This document shows, piece by piece, positions 1 to 10,748 of a stretch of 64,000 nt of DNA (position 1 is the stretch's first letter; every line of letters begins with the position of its first letter). A model generated the notes under the pieces. That model was not told where the DNA came from, searched no databases, and saw nothing but the letters and a program-made list of their open reading frames with translations. The stretch spans positions 7,936,001 to 8,000,000 of the forward strand of contig CM044880.1 in assembly GCA_024500155.1 (NCBI GenBank), read 5' to 3'. The translations under genes and the position numbers were made by a program. This stretch comes from Chenopodium formosanum. Lineage: Eukaryota; Streptophyta; Magnoliopsida; Caryophyllales; Amaranthaceae.

Positions 1-2189
1 GGTCATATGCGTTTGTTGACTGTCAACAACACTGATATTTCGAATTTTTAATTTCTTGCACCTGTGAAAAATAACAGCCTGCAGCATGATTGTTCAGCCA
101 ATCTAAAGATTGCAAAAACTACATCAATCTCTAAGAAGTACGAAGTAACCTATAAGAGCCACAAGTATGATTCAAGGACTGTCAAAAAGAACATAAACTT
201 ATGGCTTGAGCAAGTAGCAGAACTTACAGTGGGAGCATGATGGCAAGGCTGCGAAAATCAACAGGCAAAAAGATATAAAGAAGATTAGATGAATCATTAA
301 ACAACATTTCAAAAGACCGAAAAGAAGATCATGGACATAAGAACAGCATACCATTGTCTTATTGGTCTTGCAGGATCTAGCCCACCATATCTCACCCATA
401 CCATTTATTGTCCCTCCACCCTCTAGAGTTAGTTTCTTTACACCGTGAAAATAAAGCCATTTTCGAGGGTTCAAACCAAGCCATACTTCAGGATCTTTAG
501 GAGCAACAATTGCTCCAAGTATCTGTTAAAAGACAAGTGAAAATGTCAAAAAGAAAAAGGAAAAAAAAGGCTTTGTTTCCACTATTATAATGGTAATATA
601 TCCTTGAGTTGGAAAAAAGATGGAAGTCCAGTAAGACAGAAAAGAAAACAGCATCACAACATACCCTTAGAGTCACCTCAGCTCGACACTTAGCAAAATT
701 CATTGGCTGCACCAAATAAGTAAATCCCTCTGGAATTATTACTGTTGATCGCTGAGATGAATAACATGCCACTTTCCATGCTTTTCTGAAGGCCTGTAAC
801 GAGGTAAGGCAGTTGATGTAACTGACAATCAATTTAGCAGACCAAGTGTTTACTGGCAAAGAAAAGTTTCAGCTGCTTAATCTTATTTCCACCACTGAAA
901 ATCTGATTGTCGAAGGAGATGGAAAGAATACCAAAACAAGAATCTCAATTCACAAATAATGCTGACAAGTAGCTAGTGACACATAACTTCAGCTGCTCTA
1001 TCTTTTTCTTATTTTGGTACAAGATCATTAGGTAACAATAACAATCAACAAGTTAGAATGAAATCTTTGCATAGAATACCAAAAGTGTGTGTCATAGTGA
1101 GTTGGTATTAGATCACCCCAAACATGCTATTTTCTTCATCAATTTTCTTACTACTCCCTCCAACAAGCCGTTAATAAACCTTTTATCATATATTAAGGCT
1201 CCCCATCCGGGCCATTATCCCATTCAATCCTAGTAAACAAAAATTTACCCTCTGCACACGGCACCAAGGATTATTGGATTACTTGTTTCCAACCTAAAGA
1301 TGATATCATATAACACATAAAGTACTACAGTAGACACTTCATAGTTGACAAAAAAAAAACTAGGGGAAATCCTCCCATATCCAAGCCTTAAAATCCTTCT
1401 TAGATCAAGCTATTCGAAACAGCATATGAGTAACTTAGCCACAATCACATTCCATATTGCAATATGACATTCAGACATTCAATTTGAAGAACAATCCTAA
1501 GGACCTGTTCTGATAGACCGAAGTGAGCTGAGCTCAACTGAACTGAATGAACTTATTGGAGCTGAGCTGAACTGAACTGAATTTTTTATAAAAGAAGGAA
1601 ATTAAGATAAGAACAGAACTGAACTTATTAGAGCTGAACTGAACTGAAAATAAGCTGAAGAAAACGGGCCTTAGTTCCTAACATGACTTATTCTGGAATC
1701 CCCAAAATGCACACAGACATACTGTTTTAATTTTCCAAAATTACCTAAAATTTATCAGTATCACTTCATTTAGTAAGCTTGATGCTAACAATATCATCAT
1801 CATCATCACACATTCACACCCCACCAAAAAAATAATATAAAAAAAGCAGCAACACCAATAACAATAGATACATTGGTGATTAAATCAAATAAATAAAGCA
1901 TAAAAATTGTAAAATCCATAAATTTCACATTTTTATTAAAAAGGAGGTAAATGGGTATGAATAATTATACCTCAGTATCATCATGAAGGCCATCACCAAC
2001 AGCACCATATGCAGTAACATGAAGAACAAACCCTTCTTTTCTGGGTGTCCTGTTTCTTGTAAACCCAGATTGTGGGAGCTCAATTAAAGAATCAATTTCC
2101 ACTGAACTTGTAAAATGACTCAAATCCAACAACACAATTATAATAACTAACAATGTATAAGTATTTCTAAAATTATTGGGAAATTTCAT
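1..2189 (-). CDS. Polygalacturonase-like protein (GH28), 5' part, cut by window start
   Basis: Pectin-degrading glycoside hydrolase family 28 protein, probably secreted to the cell wall. Exons read on the minus strand: 2189-1971, 793-665, 522-352, a 21-nt microexon 248-228, and 78-1. All joins keep frame. Residues 12-30 form a hydrophobic signal peptide or signal anchor. The AYGAVGDGLHDDT segment near residue 60 is the usual start of the pectin-lyase-like beta-helix. Later matches to the family are the GGGTINGMGEIWW segment and a cysteine/histidine-rich PCHHAPT followed by AVIFHRCKKL. The catalytic Asp motifs of GH28 (NTD, DD, GHG, RIK) lie beyond the window, so activity cannot be judged. The start is the first ATG before the signal sequence. 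A LINE lies about 200 bp upstream and may disturb the promoter. Family assignment is firm; the subfamily is not resolved. Confidence 0.85.
1501..1673. repeat. MITE-like element in polygalacturonase intron 1
   Basis: The ends are imperfect inverted repeats (GGACCTGTTCT on the left, reverse complement GGCCCGTTTTC on the right) next to TAA/TTA trinucleotides. The inside is built from repeated GAGCTGAACTGAACTGAA-type units. End sequence and flanks resemble Tourist/Harbinger MITEs. No coding potential. Confidence 0.5.
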
Positions 2190-2379
2190 TTGCCAAATTG
2201 GGAATTAATTAAATAAATTGTAGCAGGAAATTATACTTAACAATTGACGAAGCTAATTAATGTTATACGTCACTTTTATTTTTTGGGCTTGTTTCCGAAT
2301 TCGTTTTTTTTGGTGTTGCTTTTTTTTTTTTTTTAATTATAATTATTATTATTGTTTTTTTAATTTTTTTTTTTTTAAA

Positions 2380-2397
2380 AAAAGAAGGAAGAAGATT
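2380..2397. repeat. LINE target-site duplication, copy next to the poly(A) end
   Basis: The 18-bp sequence AAAAGAAGGAAGAAGATT here is repeated exactly at 7502-7519. It lies beside a T-run that is the element's poly(A) tail read on the other strand. Confidence 0.9.
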
Positions 2398-2436
2398 TTT
2401 TTTTTTGAACGGCAATCGGGATTGGCATTTTATTAA

Positions 2437-5400
2437 TCAAAGCAAATCAAGTTCCGCCAAGGCAATGATACCTTGGGGAAAAGAATCAAAAATTACATAC
2501 TCCGACCCACTAGGGGGAGTCAATCTCGCTGCAAGATGAGCAACAGCGTTGCCACTACGCTTAACATGATTAGCACTAAAGCTACTGAGGCTTCTACCAG
2601 CATCCAAGATATCCTCTATCACAAGATCAAACGGGGATCTGCCACTCTTCTGCTGTCTGATAGCATTGAACACAATGCTAGCATCAACTTCCAGCTCCAC
2701 CTTATCACAACCAACCAAGCTCGCAAGATGCAAAACCCCACCTGGCTGCCATAGCTTCTGCCAGCTTCACATGGAAATCACCATGACATCGCTTCACACC
2801 AATAGCCAAGATCTGCCCAGCATCATTACGCACAGCAGCCCCTAGACCCACCCCAACTCCAGCCAACATTGCTGCATCTGTGTTAATTTTCACACAACCC
2901 GCACCTGGTGCCTTCCAGCTTCCACAGGATGGGAAACCACTCCCATGCACACACCTCACAGCAACATTATATTTCTTGTATTCACCCACCAATTTCATAA
3001 AGCCTAAGGTACCACTCACAACACACCTCCAAGGGTTGTTAAAGATGACAGAATTTCTATAAGACCAGGCTGCCCACGCCATAGCACTAAAAGACAACAT
3101 CTCCTCCTTGCTTAATCTGGTGCTCACCCACAGCAGCAATTCACCAAAATTCGTCATAGGAGCATCACACAACAAACTATGATAAGGTGAGGGAGTCCAG
3201 ATTTGGCTTACATTCGGGCATTCAAAAATAGCGTGACATATAGATTCTTGAGCACCATTGCACAGTTCGCACACCCCATTCTCTCGTACATGTCTGTCAT
3301 AAAGCCTCCCCAATGTAGCCAAAGACCCCGTACAAGCACGCCAAAGAAAGTGACATAGCTTAGGCGGGCCATTCATTCCCCAGACTAGCTTCCATAAGAC
3401 ATCAGAACCAGCTCCATAATGCAGCTCCCACCCACGTATATGACCCAACTTACCCAGCCAGTACCCTGATTTCGTGGAATAGACCCCATCAGTCGATGGC
3501 CACCAATATCTTGCATCAGCAGGGAACCTTTTGCTCAAAGGGATACAACGAATCAGGTTCGCATTCTCAGAGGTAAAATGAGCATTTATCACATCCCAAT
3601 TCCAATCCCCTGCAATTTTTATCAATCAAATCTGCCACAACAAGGTCTGCGGGACTCGCCAAATTTGGAGAAGGCACCACAGTCACGTTATCCCCCGGGA
3701 GCCAAGATTCATCCCAAACATTAATGCTCTCACCGTCCCCAACTCGCCATTTTAGCCCCTCAAACAGAATAGACTTCGCACCCCATATACTTCGCCAAAC
3801 AAAACTTGGGTCATACCCTCTTCGAGCCGAAACAAAGTCACCATGCTTGAAGTATCTTGCTTTTAGAATCTGATGCACAAGGGAGTCTGTATTAGTGAGA
3901 AGTCTCCACCCTTGCTTGGCTAACAAGGCTTGGTTGAAAATTTTCAAGTCCCGGAAACCCATACCCCCCAAGGCTTTTGGGAGGCATAATTTTTCCCAAC
4001 TAATCCAGTGCATCTTACGATTAGTTCCATTAGCACCCCACCAAAATCGAGCAAGTAAGGCATGAATCTCATCAAGAATTCCATCAGGAATTTTGAATAA
4101 ACCCATCATATATGTCGGAATAGCCTGAGCTACCGATTTAATTAGAACCTCCTTACTCGCCTGCGAGAGCAATTTTTCTTTCCACCCTTGCATTTTTTTC
4201 CATATCCTATCCTTCAAGCACGAGAACACCGCTTTCTTTGACCTCCCAATAATCGTTGGCAGCCCTAAATACTTCTCATGTCGAGCAACCCCTTTCACAC
4301 CCAAAACATTAAGGATATCTCGCCTTCTATTCGCCTCAATATTCTTGCTAAAAGTCGCTTCAGATTTCTCAAAATTAATTTTTTGCCCAGAAGCTCTCTC
4401 ATAAGTACTAATAATATTAGCAATTGTAGAGCATTCCTGAAGCGTAGCTCTAGCAAAAAGGATGCTATCATCTGCAAAGAACAAGTGTGAAATCCGCGGC
4501 CCACCCCTGCAAACTAAGGCTCCATGAACTAATTTCTCTTTCGCAGCCTTACAAAGAAGACCAGAAAAAGCCTCAGAAACCAGCAAAAATAAGTACGGGG
4601 ATATCGGATCTCCTTGTCTCAAACAACGTTCCGGAATCACACATCCATCAGTCACCCCGTTCCATTTGAAAGAATATTTCACACTCGATAAGCATTGCAT
4701 CACCTTTTTTATCCAAACCACAGATAACCCGAGTCTGCCCATCACTGCCTCTAGGAAAGACCACTCAACCCGGTCATAAGCTTTACTCATATCAAGCTTA
4801 AACGCCATCGTACCCGTCCTACCTTCCCCTTTCCTCTTCATAGCATGAAAGATCTCAAAAGCAACTATGGCATTGTCCGTAATCAACCTTCCAGGGACAA
4901 AAGCATTCTGATGATAAGAAATAATATTCGGCAGAATTATTTTCAGTCGGTTGGCAAGCATTTTTGAGATCATTTTATACACAACATTACACTGATGGGA
5001 CAAAATTCACTCATTTTCCGAGGCTCATTGCATTTAGGAATAAGGACAATACAAGTCTTGTTTATATCTGAGAGGTTACGGTCATTATTCCACCAATCCT
5101 TAACAAAACTAACAATGTCAGGGCCAACAATATGCCAAAAATTTTGATAAAATAAAGCATGCATACCATCAACTCCGGGTGCTTTGTTCGGGTGCATTTG
5201 AGATAGGGCATCAAAAATTTCCTCCGCCGATGGTTCACCAAGAATGCAATGATTCATGTCATCAGTAACCAGTTGCTCGATGCCCGCCAAGGCATCATCA
5301 AAATCTGTCGGGATAGCAGAGGAAAAAAAATCCGAAAAATAGTCAGATATAATCCTCTTAATTTTGATCTCATCATCATGCAAAATCCCATTCTCATCCT

Positions 5401-6523
5401 CCAACTGCCCAATGTGGTTACGACGATGACGATGGCTTGCTTTATGATGGAAATAGGAAGTATTTTTGTCACCGTCCTTCAATTCGTTTGCACGAGTTCT
5501 CGCATGCCAATAGGACTCTTCATATCTATGCAATTCATCCAACTCAGCTACAATTTCCTTACACTTCTCCAACATTGTTGCATCAGCAACCTGTTTCTGC
5601 CATTCACCCAACTCCTCCTCTTTCTCTTTTATTTTCTGCTTTGTACTGCCGAAAGAAGTAGCCGCCCACTCTGATAATGACGAGCCGCACTTAGTAATCC
5701 TTGCACTCACAGCGAGCCCCGAGCTCCCCTCCCACGCTGCCTTTACCACATCATGGCACTCGGTTTTTGCCAACCACATGGCTTCAAAGTGAAACTTTTT
5801 ACCTCCTCTCTGACGCCTCGAATTTCCCTCCGTTTGTAACAAAATAGGAGCATGGTCCGACAAGTACATAGGAAAATGCCGAACTGAAGAGTTTGGGAAT
5901 AAATTACACCAATCATCATAGGCCAAAAATCTATCCAACCTCTCCCGTACTACAGTTTGCGGGTCGTTTCCTCTTTGTCAAGTATATACATTCCCTCGAT
6001 ATCCCAAATCATTCAAAGCACACACCTCAATAGCATCCCTAAACAAGTCTATATCCCTATCACTTTTCCGAGCTCCTCCATACTTTTCTTCTTCACATAA
6101 GATCTCATTAAAATCCCCAAAGAAAATCATAGGAACATGAATCGATTCCCTTAAGGATTTCATTAGCTCAAAAGTACGGAATTTATTTTCTCTTTCCGGC
6201 CACCCATACATCCCCACTACAGCATAAATAGGCATATTATCAGAATTCTTTATCTCCATTGCAATATGGTGAATGGAGTAAGAAATAATATGAGCATTAA
6301 CATTCCTCCACCACAAACCCAATCCTCCAGAGTTCCCAATACTACTCACACATAATCCCGTCTCAAAACCACATCTATTACGGATACTTTCTAATCTACC
6401 ACTATCAATCATAGATTCCATGACAAAAACAAAAGTTGGGCGCTCTCTCCAACACCATGATTGGAGTTTTTGAACTTTTCGGGTATTGCCCAATCCCCGG
6501 CAGTTCCAGCTCAACGTTTTCAT
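2437..6523 (-). pseudogene. LINE ORF2: endonuclease, reverse transcriptase, RNase H, broken
   Basis: Starts with ATG at 6523, overlapping the ORF1 stop as ATGA. The N-terminus MKTLSWNCRGLG is the first motif of the L1 endonuclease; FFGDFNEI and SDHAPI are further endonuclease motifs. The reverse transcriptase carries FADD as its catalytic box (4472-4483 region). A Cys/His region (CELCNGAQESICHAIFECP) is the zf-RVT-like segment, followed by RNase H beginning INTDAA. Lesions: TGA for an expected Trp codon near 5980, a frameshift near 4990, an extra A in a run near 3617, and an extra T in a run near 2736. Single-nucleotide lesions with long open stretches between them point to moderate age. Confidence 0.9.
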
Positions 6524-7501
6524 TGCTGTTCGCGGGGTTGGTTGTCTCCAACTCCCGCTACTACATTTTCGGCCAATGCACAAGTCACACGAGCTCTTTT
6601 GTTTTGGTCATCTCCATTCATGAGATCACTTCCCATACTCTCCTTTCTCTTCCTGCCAACAGCTTCTCCTTCCCCCAACCCCACACTTCTTCCCTCATCT
6701 TTTTTCAACTTCACTCCTTTTTTTGCTAATTTTTTCCTACCCCCCTCCCCTGCTTCAAATACGAAAGAAGAAACACCATCCCCAGTCAGAATTCGGCTCA
6801 CATCCCCATTCCCATCATCATATTCCACCTCCATATCAACCCTCTCATTATTATAAGATTCGAGCATGTGCTCCTCACCTAACATCACATTCAGACCCTC
6901 TCCCTGCTTCTCACTGTATTCGACCACACCCCCGTTCTCTTTACTTATACTCCCACCCTCTGCATTCTCCACATTCACTAGCACCACATCCTTCACACTC
7001 CCCTCTGCCTTTCCATCACTATCTCCAGCCTTCTTATTCACAAATAATATTTTCCTACTAGCTTTCACCTCTTCAATCTCCTCAATTAACTTCTGTCTAC
7101 CCTTTCTAGGAGTTGCCCTCAGGTTTAGGCTCCACCTCAACCCCTGATTCTGTTCCTCCTCCGACACGTTAAGGCAATCTTTCTCGCTATGTCCCATCAC
7201 TCCACACATTAGGCAAAAGAACGGCAGACGTTCATACTTAATCCCTATTCGAATGACCTTTCCATCTCTCCCCTTCATGTTAAGGAAACGGCGCAGAGGC
7301 TTGGTAATATCCAAGTTCAGTCTCACCCTTCTGTATTTATCAAGGCCAAGGTCATCATCCTCCACCTCAAGCAATTCGCCCAAAGACGCAGTAAGCGCAG
7401 CGACAACAGCATTGGAACGTTTATTAAAGGGGAGATTCTCCAGCCTAACCCAAAACGGGGAATGAGTCAGCACCACCTCTGTCGATTGTTCATCCCCTTC
7501 T
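6520..7501 (-). pseudogene. LINE ORF1, N-terminally truncated zinc-knuckle protein
   Basis: The retained part starts in the plant LINE ORF1 DUF4283-type domain (LTHSPFWVRLENLPFNKRSN) and continues to a CCHC zinc knuckle, CLMCGVMGHSEKDC. An acidic, low-complexity C-terminal region ends at a TGA that overlaps the ORF2 start. The open frame extends upstream of 7501, but that part is host DNA beyond the insertion border and is not part of the protein. The family role is nucleic-acid binding in the retrotransposition particle. Confidence 0.85.
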
Positions 7502-7519
7502 AAAAGAAGGAAGAAGATT
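7502..7519. repeat. LINE target-site duplication, 5' copy
   Basis: Exact match to 2380-2397. It marks the truncated 5' border of the LINE. Confidence 0.9.
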
Positions 7520-7890
7520 GGAAGATTTAAGTGACCTTCACAGAAAGAAGCCGACAACAAATCAAATGACGTGGAAACTTTTTTATTTTTTTTCCCTAAA
7601 AACAAATCAAATTATTTAAGATTACTTTACTACTTGTTTCCCAAAAAAAAAAAAAAAAAAAAAACTTTATTATACCGTATTTTTTAGATTTAGAGCGAAC
7701 GCGAATCTTTGCGGATGTAATTTTCTGTAATCGAATTTTATAAAGCGATTGGAAACATATTTAATTTTAAGAGATTGGTAAGTTTACAAACTGCTAATCC
7801 CAATCTAAAACAATGTTTAAAAGTTAGTTATCAAATAAGTTTTATATGGAGTATAATTCTAATATGGCTCAAACTTGATTTTTGAACTAC
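7520..7890. other. AT-rich gap upstream of the small ORF
   Basis: Holds a run of about 23 A at 7641-7663 and AT-rich unique sequence. No conserved gene is visible. Before the LINE inserted, this was the far upstream flank of the polygalacturonase gene. Confidence 0.5.
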
Positions 7891-7900
7891 TATAAATATA
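7891..7900 (+). promoter_or_regulatory. Candidate TATA box for the 91-aa ORF
   Basis: TATAAATATA lies about 100 bp before the ATG at 7993, a normal plant spacing for a promoter with a 60-70 nt leader. Supports, but does not prove, that the ORF is transcribed. Confidence 0.4.
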
Positions 7901-7992
7901 AGACTAGATGTACATCTTGTATTAATTTTTTTGGTATTAGATTTTTTTGGTAGTAATTTATTTTCTTGCTTGGTAGAATAGTTTGTTGATCT

Positions 7993-8268
7993 ATGTTTTA
8001 TATGATGGAGGCGAATAAAAAGAATTCGACTATTGATAATGAAAATTATACCGAACTTGAATGGAGTGTTGCAAAAATTTTATGCAACATGAAAAGGCGG
8101 GTGGGAGAACAAGAAAAGCAAAAATACACCGAATGTGAATTAAGTATTGCAAAAACTTTATGCGACATGAAAAGGCTAGTGGAAGAAGAAGAGAACAAGT
8201 CCATAGTATCCAATTCATCATCTCATCCATCGTCTTCTCGTCCTTCACCAGCTATAAAAACGTCATAA
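7993..8268 (+). CDS. Hypothetical 91-aa protein with an internal duplication
   Basis: Not recognised. Residues 19-41 (start YTELEWSVAKILCNMKRR) and 45-67 (start YTECELSIAKTLCDMKRL) are two copies of a 26-residue unit, each with the pattern YTE-x-E-x-S-(V/I)-A-K-x-L-C-(N/D)-M-K-R. The tail is Ser/Pro-rich (SSHPSSSRPSP). No signal peptide or membrane segment. The units look helical and charged. The start is the first of several in-frame ATGs; a TATA-like box lies 100 bp upstream. Conservation between the two units argues that it codes, but it could be a remnant of a larger regulatory protein. Confidence 0.45.
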   Translation: MFYMMEANKKNSTIDNENYTELEWSVAKILCNMKRRVGEQEKQKYTECELSIAKTLCDMKRLVEEEENKSIVSNSSSHPSSSRPSPAIKTS

Positions 8269-9351
8269 AGTCACCATAAAAGGTTTCTCTTTCAAGTCGC
8301 AATTGCGTTCACTTTTAGACGTTTTTATTACTATATAATAGGAAATATTTTTTTTTGTTTTTCTTGTTCTTATTTTTGTTTAGGTTTAAGAAGTTTATTT
8401 TTTGCAAGTCTTTGAGAAGTCTCATACGGATTAAGTAGTCAGCTTTAGAATCTAGTGGAATACTATCTCTGTTTCATAATAGACGTAACGTTTGACTTTA
8501 TATATCAATTTATATGTTATTGTTGAATTAGTCTCAATATATATTTTCAAAAATTAATTTTTAAACTTTTTTTTAAAAAAATAATTAGTGCAGTAAAAAT
8601 TTGATGTTAAAAGTACTATGTTAATAGGTAAAAATATCGCATTTATTGTGGAATGAAAGTAACAAAAAAAAAAAAAAAAAAAAGAAGAAAGTAATAACAA
8701 AATTTAAACATATTCACCCTTTTTTTTATTTTAGAAGTCAATCCTTTTTTTTTTTTCCTGAAAGATTTTAGAAGTCAATCTTCACACTTAATTAGTACTC
8801 GTATAAGTCAATCTTCACCTAAAAAATCTAAAACTTGCGTTATTTTATTTACATCTATTTTCTTCTGTTTGTTTTTTTTTTTTTAAAGAAACATAAAGCA
8901 TCATATATTAAGAGGAACGGTCCATATCGGACAATGTTACAACTCTGTGGGAAATTGTTGGTCTGTTTTCTTCTATTTATTACTTCGTAAGTGTTTATTT
9001 TATTATCATACCTCTTTTTAATGGTTTACTATCACTTGATATACCGAGTATGATTCAAGTTAAAAAGTTAATGTTCACAAGAACTACAACTAGGTATTAC
9101 TATTTTTTTTTTTTACATAGTCTATCTTTGCTAATATTGGTTTTTTAATTATTTTTTTTCTCCTTATAATTACGTTACAGGAAAAACCAAAAAATATGGA
9201 GTACCATATCTCAACCCTCACAGTTTTTTGATCCAGTATCTTCGGTTTAGATACAGAGTGTGCTGCTTTTTTTTAGGTTGATGTAATAGAGTGTAAAACT
9301 TTGTATTTGTAAATTAGCTAGAAGCCTAGAATTGATTTTGGTTAAAATAAT
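8269..9351. other. AT-rich intergenic region with repeat fragments
   Basis: Contains poly(A)/poly(T) runs near 8660-8685 and 8740. A fragment at about 8462-8662 begins like a mariner/Stowaway element (CTGTTTCATAATAGACGTAA) but lacks a clear opposite end. No gene seen. Confidence 0.4.
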
Positions 9352-9819
9352 AAGGAAAATTTGATATAAATAATCCTAACTTTTACCCATTCGCTCAAAA
9401 TATTCCCAACTATGCATTATTTACTACTTTTTAACAATTCAAACTTTGAGGAGTATTTGCTCAAAAAGGTCTCAACCGATCACTCAACCTATTATAACAG
9501 GTAATTATGACACGTGTAATCACATGATTCGTTAAAAAATAAAAAAAAAACTATAAAAATACAAATAAAATAAAATAAACCAAGCACCACCCATGACCCC
9601 CCTCCCCAACCCCAGCCACGACCCCCTTCGGAAGCCCCATCCTCGCCGCCGACCTGACACCCTCCTCACGCTGGCACCGATCTGGACTTCAGGGAATGGT
9701 GGTGGTGGGGTTGCGTAGGTGTTGGGTACTTGGGGGTGGGATTAAATTTTTAGTTTTTATTAAATAAATTGTTTTTCAGCCTCTCACATGCTAACACGTG
9801 TCACTTAAATGTAAAAAGG

Positions 9820-9861
<42 letters not shown>

Positions 9862-9985
9862 CTCTGATAAGTTACCGGTCACTTAAAGTTTGGATTATTA
9901 AAAAATAATCCATAGTTGGGATTATTTTGAGCGGTTAGGCGAAAGTTGAGATAATTTTTATCAATAATCCAATTTGTCAAACTAA
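9352..9985. repeat. Foldback element with long imperfect inverted arms
   Basis: Left arm about 9352-9530 and right arm about 9780-9985 are imperfect inverted repeats. Shared blocks include CGCTCAAAATA-TCCCAACTATG and GACACGTGT, in the same order. The short core is GC-rich and C-rich (9585-9735) and a poly(A) run of about 38 lies at 9821-9858. No transposase. Layout fits a non-autonomous foldback or MULE-like element; no target duplication could be fixed. Confidence 0.7.
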
Positions 9986-10748
9986 GTGAATTTTTTTTAT
10001 CTTCCATTCTTTTTATTTTTTTGGATTCATTTTTATCTTCTCTCTTTAACACACAATTTATTTTGATCGTTGTACTAATATTTTATTTTTTTTAAAAAAA
10101 AAAATCCCTTTTTTATTTTTTTTACACACACTACTATTTTTTTTCAACTCTTTGCATTTGTTCATAGAACAATGAAAGACCAACTATTTATATCCTTAAT
10201 TTATTTTGTCTATCTATGGTCGATAAATTGAACCCCGTCAAATGTATCACATGAAAATTAGATTTGAGAACTACGGCTTAAAAAAAATGTACAAAATTTC
10301 ATTTATCATTATGACACCATCAAGCAAGTAAGAAGGAATAAAATAGTAAGATTGCTTAAAAGTTAAAACCATAGAAATTCCAATATAAATCACAAATAGG
10401 TAAATAAACTAAAAATAGGAAATGGTTCGAGGAGCTAACAAGTTAAATACGAACTGTTTAATACAAAGTACTCTGTAGACTGTATATATACTCGCCTTTA
10501 CTAAATGTGGATTCAAAACACTGATTTAAGGTAAGAAATGTGATGTATGCTAACTAGTATATATGCTTCGAAATCCCATAGCAAGGGGGCTATAAGGGAT
10601 GCACAGTTGTATCTGAGTACAACGGTTTTTTACAAGATATATTGATCACAGTACCTATTTTGTGGAGGAAGAGGGAGTTTAGAAAATCCAAATTAAATTT
10701 AAACAACTTAAAGTGGAAAGGAGGCAAAATTAACATGTACATTTCTGT
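9986..10748. other. 3' flank of the ferrochelatase gene
   Basis: AT-rich sequence downstream of the ferrochelatase stop, presumably with its 3' UTR at the right end. Nothing else recognised. Confidence 0.4.

Larger units (their letters stand above)
2398..7501 (-). mobile_element. L1-type LINE retrotransposon, 5' truncated and inactive
   Basis: Non-LTR retrotransposon of about 5.1 kb on the minus strand. The 3' end carries a short poly(A) tail (T-run at about 2398-2406) and an exact 18-bp target duplication flanks both ends. In order it codes for part of ORF1 with a zinc knuckle, then ORF2 with apurinic endonuclease, reverse transcriptase, a zf-RVT-like segment and RNase H. ORF1 homology begins abruptly inside its N-terminal domain at the 5' target duplication, the hallmark of incomplete reverse transcription. 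ORF2 has one in-frame stop and three single-site frameshifts, so the copy cannot be autonomous. It sits about 200 bp upstream of the polygalacturonase start, in the same orientation. Confidence 0.95.

Noticed and set aside
4278..4669. Plus-strand ORFs opposite the LINE reverse transcriptase
   Set aside because: Shadows of the minus-strand LINE ORF2, with no protein similarity.
5249..5674. 141-aa plus-strand ORF
   Set aside because: Antisense to the LINE ORF2 and without homology.
6436..7061. Plus-strand ORFs opposite LINE ORF1
   Set aside because: Antisense shadows; Ser/Pro/His-rich from the reverse complement of acidic ORF1 codons.
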